Assembly: GCF_013402915.1 (NCBI RefSeq)
Contig: NC_050720.1
Location: forward strand, 1-64,000
Origin: Zygotorulaspora mrakii
Lineage: Eukaryota; Ascomycota; Saccharomycetes; Saccharomycetales; Saccharomycetaceae
DNA length: 64,000 nucleotides
Reading direction: 5' to 3'
Position numbers and translations under genes: made by a program. This document shows, one piece after another, positions 31,543-42,286 of this stretch; the stretch's first letter is position 1, and every line of letters starts with the position of its first letter. The notes under the pieces are model-generated. The model was not told where the DNA came from. It was given only the letters and a program-made list of their open reading frames with translations, and made no database searches.

Positions 31543-32786
31543 AACCGTTTGTTTTTTTGCTCTCTTGAGACCAAACAGTAATTGACACCTTCATAGGGTA
31601 AAAGCACGATACAAGAGCATTACTATCATCGCAGACTACCTCTCAATCATCCAGTAGTATTTATAAGGCTGATCTAATGCAGACCCTTCGCATTTTGCCA
31701 GCCGGGTAAACTTTCCTGGAAATAGATCCCCGCTGTTATCGGTGCGTTTAGCATACTTAAAAGGGACCGGCATACAAGACATCACACTGTCGGCGCTTCG
31801 CGAGCAGCAGAATGACAAAGTGAGAGCTACAATCATCCATCAGGGACATTTTTGGATGCGTTAGTGTAAGAGATACAGGCTGAAGCAAGCGCAATGGCAT
31901 TGTTATGAGGGCAGTCGCCCTTGCCCAATCGAGCTTCCCTCACGATGCCTCCGAGAAGGGGCATTCGGAGGCTACGTGCTGGCGTGTTGTCGTCTTCGTT
32001 CCACCCTGGTATTTTGTATATCTGACCAGCCTTCCAAGGAACAAACAAGAATCTAAAACGGACTTACCATGAATTGACGCGTGCCCAAACGCTAGCCCCA
32101 CATTTGTGATGTTGCCTCCTTCCAAACAGATGAGTTCTCGACACTACGGGCGACAATCCATGAAAGCAGGGCTACCTGCTGACGCCAACAGATGCAGATA
32201 CACCAGAGCTGATATGTTTGAGAACCATTCTAGCTCCAAAAAGTTTATAGCAACCGAAGAAGCTGCGAAATCAAGCAAGAGACTACAATGCATCAATTCC
32301 GCTGCAACTATTAGCCAGTAAGTGGCAGGGCTGGTAGTCGGTTTCCTGCACCATTGTCATTTTGATGTATCCCTCCGGCAATGTCGCAATTACTGCCTGC
32401 AATTTTTTTCCAGATGGCGTACTGCTTGCATTGGATAACGAATTACATAAGCGTTAATCAGCCAACGCTTTCTGTAGATAATGCGGCTGCTGCGGCTTGT
32501 CGGTGCAAAATCGCGTAATTTTCGAAGGATTTCGCCCGCTTTTTTCCTAGTTGCCTTGAGCGCTCCGTTGTGCGGGTATTGCGGAATGACGACAAATGAG
32601 TGCACAATCCAAGAGATAAACGAGTTTTGTAATGGCATAAGCTCTCGATTAAATGCGAAACATGTATGGAAAGCGCTAGTGGATTTTTTTTCACCAAGTG
32701 TATATAAATAGTGTCAACACGATTAAGTTTTACGACCAAAAGCGAAGGTTCCAAGATTGTACCAGGCAATTTTAAAAAGGTCAGCG
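31543..32786. other. Divergent intergenic region AIF1 / AMF1-like
   Basis: 1.24 kb. Short frames on both strands lack support. TATATAAATA at 32701-32710, 77-86 bp before the transporter ATG, is its likely TATA box. Confidence 0.5.
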
Positions 32787-34307
32787 ATGGGCAAGGAGAA
32801 TAAGGAAACCGGCGATGAGGTTGATGAAATGTCTCTGGATGGAGTGGAAAAAGTCGATGCTGAAGCGCCAGAGGGCTCTCTGATACGTGAAGCCACGTTT
32901 GTGGGAGTGTTATGCTCGGCTCAATTAATGACACAAGCGGGCCTTGCGCAATCAATAGCGCCACTTCATTATATTGGTGAGAGTTTTGGGATCAGCAATC
33001 CCGGCCAATTGAGTTGGTTTGCATCCGGTTACTCATTGACGGTTGGTACATTCATTTTGATTGCGGGCAGACTGGGTGATTTGTTTGGGCACAGAAGATT
33101 CTTTGTCTTCGGATTTTTATGGTACGCACTCTGGTCATTGCTGGCCGGATTCAGCGTATACTCTAATCAGGTCTTCTTTGATTGCTGCCGTGCCTTTCAA
33201 GGTATCGGACCAGCCCTGGTGCTGCCCAATGCGATTGCCATTCTAGGTCGCACTTACAAGCCAGGAAAGAGGAAAAATATGGCATTCAGTATGTTTGGTG
33301 CTTGCGCACCCAACGGCTTTACACTTGGAGCAGTCTTTTCATCCATACTAGCTCAGATGGCATGGTGGCCTTGGGCGTTTTGGATATTTTCTATTGTTTG
33401 CTTTTTCTTGGCGGTAGCAGGACTCTGGGTGATCCCACACGCAGATATGCCGAATTTGGATGCATCCCACTCAATTTGGCAACGAGTTGATTTGGCAGGT
33501 TCTTTGAGCGGCATGACTGGGCTTATTCTATTCAATTTTGCGTGGAATCAAGGTCCTGTCGTGGGTTGGGAAACGCCTTATACGTATGCATTGCTCATAG
33601 TGGGAGTCGCATTCCTGTGTCTATTTGTCTTTATAGAATTGCGAGCTAAATTTCCGTTGCTCCCTTTTAAAGCGCTATCGACGGACGCCGCATTCGTACT
33701 GGCTTGTATCTCTGCAGGGTGGTCAAGTTTTGGTATTTGGATTTATTACATCTGGCAATTCATGGAGGATTCAAGAGGACAGACCCCACTATTATCAAGT
33801 GCGCAACTTACCCCTACATGCGTTAGTGGATTTTGCGCAGCTATGACTACAGGAATTGTCTTGAATTATTGCAGACCTAGTACAGTGATGTTATGTGCAA
33901 TGATCGCCTTCACTCTGGGGAACATATTAATCTCCTCAGCCCCAGTGCATCAGACCTATTGGGCTCAAACTTTTGTCTCTATAATTGTGATGCCCTGGGG
34001 CATGGACATGTCTTTTCCTGCTGCAACACTTATTCTCAGTAACACAATGCCCCAGGAACACCAAGGCCTTGCTGCCTCGTTGGTTAACACAGTGGTCAAT
34101 TATTCCATTTCAATTGGACTAGGATTTGCCGGTACAATCGAGTCGCAAGTAAATGATGGAGGATCTAACCCATTAAAGGGATACCGCGGCTCTTGGTACA
34201 TGGGGATAGGACTAGGTGGTCTTGGAATTGTAATTGCTGCGTCCTACGGGCTCAGCACATACGTGAGATTCAAACGGGAACCTCCTGAAAACGAACACTT
34301 AGAGTAA
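32787..34307 (+). CDS. AMF1: MFS transporter of the DHA2 drug:H+ antiporter family (Amf1/Atr1-like)
   Basis: 506 residues. The longer open frame to 32757 begins with TTG, so ATG 32787 is used. About 14 membrane segments follow an acidic N-terminus. The MFS motif A GRLGDLFGHRR lies near residues 93-103. Fungal DHA2 features include WFASGYSLTVGTFILIAGR and FRAFQGIGPALVLPN-like helix 4. It resembles S. cerevisiae YOR378W/Amf1 (515 aa, an ammonium facilitator) and the borate/aminotriazole exporter Atr1. The substrate cannot be assigned. It is followed on the same strand, 256 bp later, by a Zn2Cys6 factor that may control it. Confidence 0.85.
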   Translation: MGKENKETGDEVDEMSLDGVEKVDAEAPEGSLIREATFVGVLCSAQLMTQAGLAQSIAPLHYIGESFGISNPGQLSWFASGYSLTVGTFILIAGRLGDLFGHRRFFVFGFLWYALWSLLAGFSVYSNQVFFDCCRAFQGIGPALVLPNAIAILGRTYKPGKRKNMAFSMFGACAPNGFTLGAVFSSILAQMAWWPWAFWIFSIVCFFLAVAGLWVIPHADMPNLDASHSIWQRVDLAGSLSGMTGLILFNFAWNQGPVVGWETPYTYALLIVGVAFLCLFVFIELRAKFPLLPFKALSTDAAFVLACISAGWSSFGIWIYYIWQFMEDSRGQTPLLSSAQLTPTCVSGFCAAMTTGIVLNYCRPSTVMLCAMIAFTLGNILISSAPVHQTYWAQTFVSIIVMPWGMDMSFPAATLILSNTMPQEHQGLAASLVNTVVNYSISIGLGFAGTIESQVNDGGSNPLKGYRGSWYMGIGLGGLGIVIAASYGLSTYVRFKREPPENEHLE

Positions 34308-34563
34308 CACGTAATTTAATAATTTAATGATTTTCACAGCATAGTACGATGGAAATAAGCTCTATATGTTAATTCTTCAGCCGTCTAACTTTATAAGTTA
34401 GTTTTTCGGATTTATATATCACGTGGCGATGCACGTATCGATCTTTGATTTCTTTTGTTTAATCTTCCTGAAAGACTCATCTCAGATCAAGCTCAGTTAC
34501 TGTACGCAAGACAAGAAAAAGATGGTCAGATACGAATAAGGCCTAGAATGCTTTGTATATGAA

Positions 34564-36255
34564 ATGACATTTTCGGGAACAAATTTGCAATCAGGTAAAC
34601 GTCAAAGGGTGCAAAAAGCATGTATACCTTGCAGAAAACGTAAAAGAAAATGTGATGGTAAGCAACCTTGTGGGATGTGTTCTGATTATGGATATGAGTG
34701 CCAGTATACTTATGATGATGGACCTCTGACAGAATTCAAAGTAAAGCGTCTGGAAAAAAGGTTATTCGCTGGGCGTGATGAAGTGTCTGTTCCCGTTGCA
34801 CATTTGACAGCTGAAGAGAGTAAAAAACATACTGCTAATGAGCAAAAGGCTGAAGAGAGTAAAAAACATACTGCTAATGAGCGAAAGGCTGAAGATACAC
34901 GCCCCGTTAATTTGACCAAATCTACTGATCAGCATTCAGCGGTGGGATTTCCGCGGACACTGGGTCTCGAACTTCAATCTGCCAACCCACCACGTTTGCA
35001 CTCTTTTGGTTGGCATTGTGGCGTCCGACCTGAAGAAAAATCAAGTAAACACGGCCCCTTGTCTGAATTACTGACAGTGGAGGAATGTCGTCGCTTCACC
35101 AAAGTTTTTTTCACAGTTGTGCATCCATTTTTTAATTTCATAGATGAGGATAAACTTAAGTTAGAAGTGGAAAAATGTTGGAACGGAACTGGAGAAAACT
35201 CAGATTATGGAGCCGTTATTGCAGGGGTCATTTCTTTGGGATCGTTTTTCTCAGGAACCCTTGGGCATCCGCGGGAGCTGGATATCGTCAAATATGCTAA
35301 ATGCATTTTAGATGATCCTGCTTTCAGTCGTGTTCCCTCTATTGAACAGGTCTCTGCGTGGATCTTGCGAACAATTTACCTCCGTACAGCTGCTCCTCCG
35401 CACGTAGCATGGCTCGCTAGCTGTACTTCTCTTCATCTTGCAGAGGTAATTGGGCTCCATCAGGAAATTGACGGGGCTGATTTCGACACAAATACGAACT
35501 CTCGTTCAAGAACTACGATATATGTGCGTGAGTATGCTAGAAGAATATTTTGGTGTGCATGGACAACAAACACGATCCTTTCGTATGACTACGGGTGCAC
35601 AAGTGTGAATATTAACAAACGTACTTGTAAATCCGTTAAAGAATCAAAAAGTGATTATCTAGCACACCTGGTGAAATTAGCCCAACTTATTCCAAGGGAG
35701 TACTCGAGTTTAGATCCTACAATTCAAACAACGGAGTTGTTAAATGCTTTAAAGTGCGTGTACGACTCGCCGGATGTTCATGCTTTCATATCTCTAACTA
35801 AGGCTGATCTGTGTCTGTCTTTTTATAGAAGACTAAGACTGCTAAATCATGTTCTTGATAAAGGAGTCATACTTCAAATCACAAGCATTGGAAACACAGC
35901 ACTATCAGCGGCTTATCATCTAGCTAAAATAGATCAAGCGTGGTGGAGTGTGTTAAGTACCTCTTTCCAATATGTCTGTGTTCTTCTTGCCATTGACACG
36001 CCTGAAAGTCTTTTGCATGTTACTTCAGCGATGAGTATGCTTGATAGCATCGTCCAAACTTTAGGAACTACGGTAGCTCTTGAGGCGCAGAATACAGCAA
36101 AGCTTCTACTTCAAGATTTACTGAAGAGAAAAAATCGACAAATTCAGCAATTGGAGAGCGCCACGCATCCAGATCCTTTGCCACAGGATAATCGTTTGCT
36201 TGATATTGATTGGGATGTACTGCTTGACCCATCTTATACATTCAATTTCCTATGA
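34564..36255 (+). CDS. Zn2Cys6 transcription factor with tandem linker repeat
   Basis: 563 residues from ATG 34564. The zinc cluster has cysteines at 20, 23, 30, 36, 39 and 46 (spacing C-x2-C-x6-C-x5-C-x2-C-x6-C) with a basic RKRKRKC core. A linker contains two copies of AEESKKHTANE(Q/R)K (residues 83-108) encoded by a 39-bp tandem repeat. A fungal_trans-type middle domain follows, with VEECRRFTKVFFTVVHPFFNFID (about 176-198) and a YAKCILDDP...TIYLRTAAPPHVAWLASCTSLHLAEVIGLH core. The C-terminus has an acidic/aromatic DIDWDVLLDP that could be an activation motif. It sits between an AMF1-like exporter and the DAK2/AQY3 pair. Its target is unknown. Confidence 0.85.
   Translation: MTFSGTNLQSGKRQRVQKACIPCRKRKRKCDGKQPCGMCSDYGYECQYTYDDGPLTEFKVKRLEKRLFAGRDEVSVPVAHLTAEESKKHTANEQKAEESKKHTANERKAEDTRPVNLTKSTDQHSAVGFPRTLGLELQSANPPRLHSFGWHCGVRPEEKSSKHGPLSELLTVEECRRFTKVFFTVVHPFFNFIDEDKLKLEVEKCWNGTGENSDYGAVIAGVISLGSFFSGTLGHPRELDIVKYAKCILDDPAFSRVPSIEQVSAWILRTIYLRTAAPPHVAWLASCTSLHLAEVIGLHQEIDGADFDTNTNSRSRTTIYVREYARRIFWCAWTTNTILSYDYGCTSVNINKRTCKSVKESKSDYLAHLVKLAQLIPREYSSLDPTIQTTELLNALKCVYDSPDVHAFISLTKADLCLSFYRRLRLLNHVLDKGVILQITSIGNTALSAAYHLAKIDQAWWSVLSTSFQYVCVLLAIDTPESLLHVTSAMSMLDSIVQTLGTTVALEAQNTAKLLLQDLLKRKNRQIQQLESATHPDPLPQDNRLLDIDWDVLLDPSYTFNFL
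34810..34887 (+). repeat. 39-bp in-frame tandem repeat, two copies
   Basis: Copies at 34810-34848 and 34849-34887 differ at one base (CAA versus CGA). Each encodes 13 residues of the transcription factor linker. Confidence 0.95.
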
Positions 36256-36911
36256 CATAGTTCATAAAGTAGGTGCTTATCTTTACGTAATTAATAGGTA
36301 GAGTCAATTATGCCCTGCAGTCGTGGTATTATGTGGAAGAATTTACCGCAAAGACTTGTGTTGTAGATTAAGTTAATGACTGAAAAAAGCTGGCGCCACG
36401 CGCAAGATGTTTTACTGCCATAACTATTTACAGTAGTGAACAAACTCTAATATTGTTCTACCACTTTGAGGGAGTTGAAGTGAAAGGTAATACTGTAAAT
36501 TAATCAAAATGCGTGTCGACGCGATTTTAACAGGCGTCCATTGCATCTCGCTTATCGCTTTGCAAAATGATATCGAAGCAATGTGAAAATGAATACCACT
36601 TACCTAGCAAAGTCGCTAAACTGTAACCGTGAAATTTGGGTTGGAAACGTTTTTTGGCTCTATGAATGAAAACTTTTTGTGAGAATTTACTCAAAAGGAA
36701 AATATATATGAAAGAGAAGGTTGACCTTGCTGTCCGCTTCAGTTCGATTATGTGTTGTAGGAACTAGAAAATTTTCTTAATTTTCTTATACTTTTACTCA
36801 TCTTTATCAACTATACACTGCGACATAGGTCTAGGTAAACACTAAGCTAGAGCAGATCTTCGCGATGGAATCATGTGCTGAATTATCAAACCAGCAAGTG
36901 TCATTTGGTAC
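36256..36911. other. Convergent intergenic region
   Basis: 656 bp between convergent genes; AT-rich, no gene or RNA recognised. Confidence 0.45.
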
Positions 36912-38687
36912 TTAATATCCGGCAGCGGTAACTAACCCATCCAACAGAGCAGCCAACCCGACAGCACCTGGATCTGGCAGCCCACCTTCGCTATCAAGCT
37001 TACGCAACTCCTCTTTGGCTACATAGGAAGCACGACCAACAAGGGCATCCATCTTTCTTGTCTTCTCAGCACCTTGTTGAGCCGCTTCGACAGCCGCTCT
37101 AGGACCCTTACCAGCATTTAGGGTTTCGACAAAAGGTTGCAAAGCATCAATCAAGGTTCTATAACCAGGACGTGCTCTTGTGTACTTATAAAGAGCCTCT
37201 AAAGCGGATTGTGAAGCTTTTTTAAAGGTGTTAACTGTTAGTTGCTTGTCGCCTGAATCATTAATACCTTTTGCTAAAGCAGATAGGTAGATAGAATATA
37301 GACCACCAGAGGTACCACCCATAGAGTCTTCGACGATGTAAGCAATATCTTCGATACCATGTGCAGCATCCTCAAGACGCAAAGAATGATCATCAATGGC
37401 TTCTGTCAATCCCTTACCACCAGAAACAAGAGTTGTTCCGCAATCTCCATCTCCTGCAATAGTATCATACCATGTAACTTTTGGCTCTACTTCGTTAATT
37501 CTTTCAATACCAGCTAATAGAATTTTAGCAAATGTATCAAAATTGGCCTTAACACCGGATGGTTTTTCATTCTTTATTGTCTTCAATGAAGGAGCAGTTG
37601 GTACCTTACCGTCAGCAAGAACTTTCCAATCTTCCGCGTTATGATACGTTTGATTCCATCCGCTAGCCGTTGTAGGATAATCGAAGTATTTGATAATACT
37701 TGGACCAGCTTTTGACGCATTCATCAAAGTTATACCGAAACCCGGTCCGTTCAAAGCGGTTATGAATGCGCCAACTATGGTTCTCTTTGGAATAATGTTA
37801 TATTTCTTAATCAATTGCTCAGAAACGACTTCTGCTGCATACCCCAATTCCAAATTAGACATACCACCCATATTGTTAACCATTAAAACGACATCGTCCT
37901 TAGGTTCAAATTTGACATATGAGCGATCTTCGTCTTCACCAAGAACTAAGGGCAACATCTGAGCAACAAGTTCTGGAATTGATGGTAAAGGTGAAGATTT
38001 TTGGGTACCTGATTCATTGTGAATACCCATACCAATTTCATACTCATCGTCACCCAGGATATTCTCCGGCTTGTGACCGGGAACAGTGCAATGATCCAGA
38101 GAAGCAGCAATAGTAGCACTATTATCATTCACTGCTTGAGCAACTTGTGCAACTTCTGATAGTTCAAGGCCATGAGCTGCAGCTGCCCCGGCAATCTTAT
38201 GGACAAGAACAGTGGCACCTAGCCCTCTGCGTCCTACAAGCGAGCCCTTCTTCTTACCTACAGACACATCATCGCCAACGGCCACTAGTTCAACTTTCAT
38301 TCCAGCGGCTTTTGCTCTTTCAGCGGCTAATCCAAAATGAATAATATCACCTGTGTAGTTCTTGACAATGATCAACGTTCCCTTAGGAGACTCGACAGCC
38401 TTTAGAGCGGAGAAGATCTGTTTGGTAGATGGCGAAGCAAAGATTGCACCAGCCGCAATAGCATCTAACGCACCTTCACCAACAAATCCGGCATGTGTCG
38501 GTTCATGGCCACTTCCTCCTCCGGAAACCAAAGTGACTTTAGGCTTATTGCCAGAGTTTGCAGCAGAGGCAGTTCTGAAAACTACTCGATCGTGCTCGAT
38601 CACCGTCAAACCTGGATTACTTCTGGCGAGTCCCAGCAAATAGGGTGCGACGATGTTTCCATCGGATTTAAATTGTTTATGAGACAT
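36912..38687 (-). CDS. DAK2: Dihydroxyacetone kinase
   Basis: 591 residues from ATG 38687, full single-chain ATP-dependent DAK. The DhaK part has [18 protein letters not shown] (residues 53-70) and the substrate-binding His223 in MGIHNESG. The DhaL part has the Mg-ATP motif [10 protein letters not shown] (about 407-416) and [12 protein letters not shown]. It phosphorylates dihydroxyacetone made from glycerol by Gcy1/Gld-type dehydrogenases, feeding glycolysis and detoxifying the ketone. It is divergent from an aquaglyceroporin, the same pairing as S. cerevisiae DAK2 (YFL053W) and YFL054C, so the symbol rests partly on context; DAK1 is the alternative. Confidence 0.93.
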   Translation of the reverse strand: MSHKQFKSDGNIVAPYLLGLARSNPGLTVIEHDRVVFRTASAANSGNKPKVTLVSGGGSGHEPTHAGFVGEGALDAIAAGAIFASPSTKQIFSALKAVESPKGTLIIVKNYTGDIIHFGLAAERAKAAGMKVELVAVGDDVSVGKKKGSLVGRRGLGATVLVHKIAGAAAAHGLELSEVAQVAQAVNDNSATIAASLDHCTVPGHKPENILGDDEYEIGMGIHNESGTQKSSPLPSIPELVAQMLPLVLGEDEDRSYVKFEPKDDVVLMVNNMGGMSNLELGYAAEVVSEQLIKKYNIIPKRTIVGAFITALNGPGFGITLMNASKAGPSIIKYFDYPTTASGWNQTYHNAEDWKVLADGKVPTAPSLKTIKNEKPSGVKANFDTFAKILLAGIERINEVEPKVTWYDTIAGDGDCGTTLVSGGKGLTEAIDDHSLRLEDAAHGIEDIAYIVEDSMGGTSGGLYSIYLSALAKGINDSGDKQLTVNTFKKASQSALEALYKYTRARPGYRTLIDALQPFVETLNAGKGPRAAVEAAQQGAEKTRKMDALVGRASYVAKEELRKLDSEGGLPDPGAVGLAALLDGLVTAAGY

Positions 38688-39776
38688 GGAAGTGATATTG
38701 ATACTATTTCGGAATTGAGTCTTGGTTTCGGCTCTGTGTACAGTTTTCCTGCAAGTACAGCACCGACAATTATTCCAACTACTACATGTATTCTAAATAT
38801 CCCGTCCCAATGCATCTATATATATCCACAAAACTCTAAATCCAAAGTGTAAATCAAGGTTGGTTCCAACATTCGTTGCGCGATTTTCAGTACCCTTCAA
38901 ATTAACTTAAACACTGGCTCATACGAGTCTGCCGATTTACCACATGTCACCAGTTATCATCAAGATGGCCTGTTCTGTCTGTTTCTTTCGTGCTTCTTTG
39001 GTTCTTCCTCTCTTACCTTTTGCTCCCTTTTCTGCCTCTGCACCCCCGCATGTATTCTCTAATCACAGTTTGCCCCAGAATCTGTGCAGAAACGCAAGTG
39101 AAAATCTCGGGATTACGCTCGGAAGTTAAAAAAGAATCAGCGCCATGAGCGACAATGAACCATAAAGGTAAGATGAAATGAATATGAATATGAATAAACG
39201 AATAAACGAATAAACGAATAAATGAATAACTATTTCTTCACCAGCAGACTCGTGTGTATCATTTTATTGTGGAACCATCTCGCTGGAAGCACACAGTAAC
39301 TTGAGAGGATCTGTACACGTTTTTCCGATTATCCCGTCTTGTCCGTGCTGTCATCGCTTTCGTCACCATTCTCTGAGGTTAATATCATGCAGCGTTATTT
39401 TGGTTGACTAGTGCGCTGATGAGAAGCAGAAACAAGTGGAGCATGCGTTAGCCCATTAGCAGATTGTCGAAAGATTTTGGAAGATAGATTGCAATCAAGG
39501 TTGGGTGAAAAGCGGGCCGGATTTATGGTCGCCCCATAACGGCAATCCTCTGTGGCTCAGTAACTCCTGCCTACCCCTTGAAGAAGGCCCGCAATAACGG
39601 TAACGACAATAGTTCTCGTTTCGCTGAGATGCAGATTCTGGAGAAAGAGAAAGTTTACCCGAATATTTATAAACTGTACACGGTGGAGGTATTGTGTTTG
39701 TTCTGGCAACAGTTTCGGTTAGTTTTTCGTTTTTTGTCAGTTGTTACTTAGAATTGTCTATTCGAGTGAGCGAACT
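38688..39776. other. Divergent intergenic region DAK2 / aquaglyceroporin
   Basis: 1.09 kb. Contains four copies of an 8-bp repeat (39192-39223) and a CCCCT stress-response-like pentamer near 39575. TATATATA near 38817-38824 lies on the DAK2 side. No gene supported. Confidence 0.5.
39192..39223 (+). repeat. 8-bp microsatellite GAATAAAC, four copies
   Basis: Units at 39192, 39200, 39208 and 39216 (the last ending T). Confidence 0.85.
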
Positions 39777-41813
39777 ATGAGCAATAGATTATCTACATCT
39801 TCGTCCTCGTCTTCTGCGAGTTCTGCGAGTTCTGCGAGTTCTGCTAGCTTGCCACACTCCGGCAATAGATCTGCGGAACGCGGAAACCAGTTAGAAAACG
39901 CCAAGGAAAGACCTCCACACGGCAAGGTTACATGGGAGGGAAACGTGAAAGGTACTGGACCGGTGCCAACAGGTGTTGACACCGGTTTATCGCCCGCGAG
40001 AGGAGTGTCCGGAGTAGGAATGGGCACTGCTGCTGCGGCAGGAGCGGCTAAGAAATCCAGTGAATTGGGAGGCTTTTCGAGAAGTACGTTGGCTCCGCTG
40101 ACGCCATTATCAAAAGGAGCTGCTGAGGATGTTCCTCGCAACAGGCCGAGAAGACCCGTGGGTTTGGCTTATTCATCTCCAAATCTGAAAGGTTTGGCTA
40201 ACCAGCCCAACGCTGAGCAAGAGCTCTTGATGGATTACTATCTTTCAGGCGCTAACAATCGGGGTTCTAATGGTAATTATGTTGATCCTTTATATCGCCA
40301 TTTAAATCCCTCTAGAAACCTCAAAAATAAGCCTGTGTGGAGTTTGAATCAACCATTACCTCATGTTCTGGATCCGTCATTGGCGGAGAAAATGATTCAA
40401 AAGAATAAAGAAGTAAAGTCTCGTTCTCGTCCTTCGTCAAAGTCTGGTTCAAGAGATGTTTCGCGGTCAGGGTCGATGACATCTGTCAATGACTGGAAGA
40501 AACTTCTTAGACGTCCTGGCTCCGGCAGGAGGTTGAACGATATAGAAGCGCAATTGCCAAGTTCTGCAACCCAAGCTGCGGCAAAAGCAAAATTGATGGA
40601 TGGACACAAACCTTCACATTCTCAAATTGAATTCTCAAAAAAGGGTGCAAAATCAGGTACTCACAATGCTAAATTTTCTCTTGGCGATGAAAGCTATCCA
40701 GCATCTGTTGCCGATAATGAATCTACGCCTCCACTCAAAAAATCAGAGGATGCTTCAAATTATACAGATTTATTAAAAGAACAACTTGAAGAAGAGGGTA
40801 GTACTCCTGTTGATTTAGTTGAAAAAAGTGGTGACATAATTGGAGATGATGACGATGAATCTGAGGAAATAACCTTTACCAATTTTTGGGCAAGGATCAG
40901 GTATAAAATGCGCGAACCATTTGCTGAGTTTATCGGTACTTTAGTGCTTGTTGTTTTTGGTGTAGGTGGTAATCTTCAAGCAACTGTAACAAATAATGCT
41001 GGTGGGTCCTATGAATCATTGTCCTTCGCATGGGGGTTCGGATGTATGCTTGGTGTTTATGTTGCAGGTGGTATCAGTGGTGGCCATATAAATCCGGCCG
41101 TCACTATCTCAATGGCTATTTTCAGAAAGTTTCCGTGGAAAAAAGTTCCCGTTTACATTGTTGCACAGATCTGTGGTGCTTTCTTTGGTGGCGCACTGGC
41201 ATATGGCTACTTCTGGAGTTCGATTACCGAGTTTGAAGGTGGTCCAACAATTAGGACAGCTGCTTCGGGTGCCTGTTTGTTTACCAATCCAAGATCCTAC
41301 GTCACCTGGAGAAATGCATTTTTCGACGAATATATTGGCACTGCAATGTTGGTTGGTTGTTTAATGGCACTGTTAGATGATAGTAATGCACCACCGGCTA
41401 ATGGTATGACCGCGTTCATCGTAGGGCTTTTGGTTGCTGCTATTGGTATGGCTCTCGGGTTCCAAACGAGTTTCACAATTAATCCAGCTCGTGATCTCGG
41501 TCCTCGTATATTTTCTGCTATGGTTGGCTATGGTAGACATCCATTTCACCTTACTCATTGGTGGTGGACCTGGGGTGCCTGGGGTGGACCAATCGCAGGT
41601 GGTATCTCAGGAGCTCTGGTATATGATCTGTTCATCTTCACGGGTTGCGAGTCTCCTGTCAATTATCCCGACAATGGTTATATCGAGCATAGAGTTGAGA
41701 AGCTGTTGCATAAGGAATTTCATCATCGAAATGGCATGGATGATTCCCACGGGGTCAAAGTGGATCAAACTAGTAGCAGCAAAGAATCTACTCCAAAATC
41801 TACCCCCACATGA
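39777..41813 (+). CDS. AQY3: Aquaglyceroporin (YFL054C/Aqy3 type)
   Basis: 678 residues. The open frame begins earlier with TTG, but ATG 39777 is the real start. A long disordered Ser/basic N-terminus (about 375 residues, including an SSASSASSAS run from a 9-bp repeat) precedes a six-helix MIP channel. Both pore motifs are canonical: GGHINPAVT (Asn439) and TINPARDLGPR (Asn569). The Asp after NPAR marks the glycerol-facilitator branch. Unlike Fps1 (NPS/NLA) both NPA boxes are kept. YFL054C is 646 aa with the same layout. It is probably a plasma-membrane channel for glycerol or other polyols, adjacent to dihydroxyacetone kinase. Confidence 0.92.
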   Translation: MSNRLSTSSSSSSASSASSASSASLPHSGNRSAERGNQLENAKERPPHGKVTWEGNVKGTGPVPTGVDTGLSPARGVSGVGMGTAAAAGAAKKSSELGGFSRSTLAPLTPLSKGAAEDVPRNRPRRPVGLAYSSPNLKGLANQPNAEQELLMDYYLSGANNRGSNGNYVDPLYRHLNPSRNLKNKPVWSLNQPLPHVLDPSLAEKMIQKNKEVKSRSRPSSKSGSRDVSRSGSMTSVNDWKKLLRRPGSGRRLNDIEAQLPSSATQAAAKAKLMDGHKPSHSQIEFSKKGAKSGTHNAKFSLGDESYPASVADNESTPPLKKSEDASNYTDLLKEQLEEEGSTPVDLVEKSGDIIGDDDDESEEITFTNFWARIRYKMREPFAEFIGTLVLVVFGVGGNLQATVTNNAGGSYESLSFAWGFGCMLGVYVAGGISGGHINPAVTISMAIFRKFPWKKVPVYIVAQICGAFFGGALAYGYFWSSITEFEGGPTIRTAASGACLFTNPRSYVTWRNAFFDEYIGTAMLVGCLMALLDDSNAPPANGMTAFIVGLLVAAIGMALGFQTSFTINPARDLGPRIFSAMVGYGRHPFHLTHWWWTWGAWGGPIAGGISGALVYDLFIFTGCESPVNYPDNGYIEHRVEKLLHKEFHHRNGMDDSHGVKVDQTSSSKESTPKSTPT

Positions 41814-42286
41814 AAAGATGGTAGATCCTATGAATTTCACGTCAATCCCATTGTATTTTTATGTAATGCACTTTTTATTGTTATGAGTTAAGATTTAATT
41901 AATAAGACACATGTATATTTTCAAAATGTGTATCAAGCATTTCAATATTTGAAATTTTGCATGCTATTATAATTTAAGATTGAAAAAAAGGAGTTGCGGC
42001 CTTATTTGAAGCCAAAGAAATGAGTGAGCAGCCTCCTATTAAAATACAAGCGTTTCCTGCGTGTGCAAAATTTAATGCAGGTATTTGATTCACACACATC
42101 TATGCTGAAGAAAAAATTCGATTTCTGAAACAGGTACCTCGAAATCCTTGCAGATGTAAATCAAATGAGAACATTTGAAGGATCATAATTCAAAAAGTTT
42201 GACTGTATAACATTCATATTAAGAAAGAGGATAAAAACGAAATGCAAACTATCAAACACACAAATTTCTAAATATCAGCTATTAAA
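41814..42286. other. Convergent intergenic region
   Basis: 473 bp between convergent aquaglyceroporin and GIT1; AT-rich 3'-end sequence, no gene seen. Confidence 0.45.

Noticed and set aside
32458..32964. 168-aa minus-strand ORF
   Set aside because: Overlaps the start of the AMF1-like gene antisense, has Pro/Leu/His-rich shadow composition and no family features.
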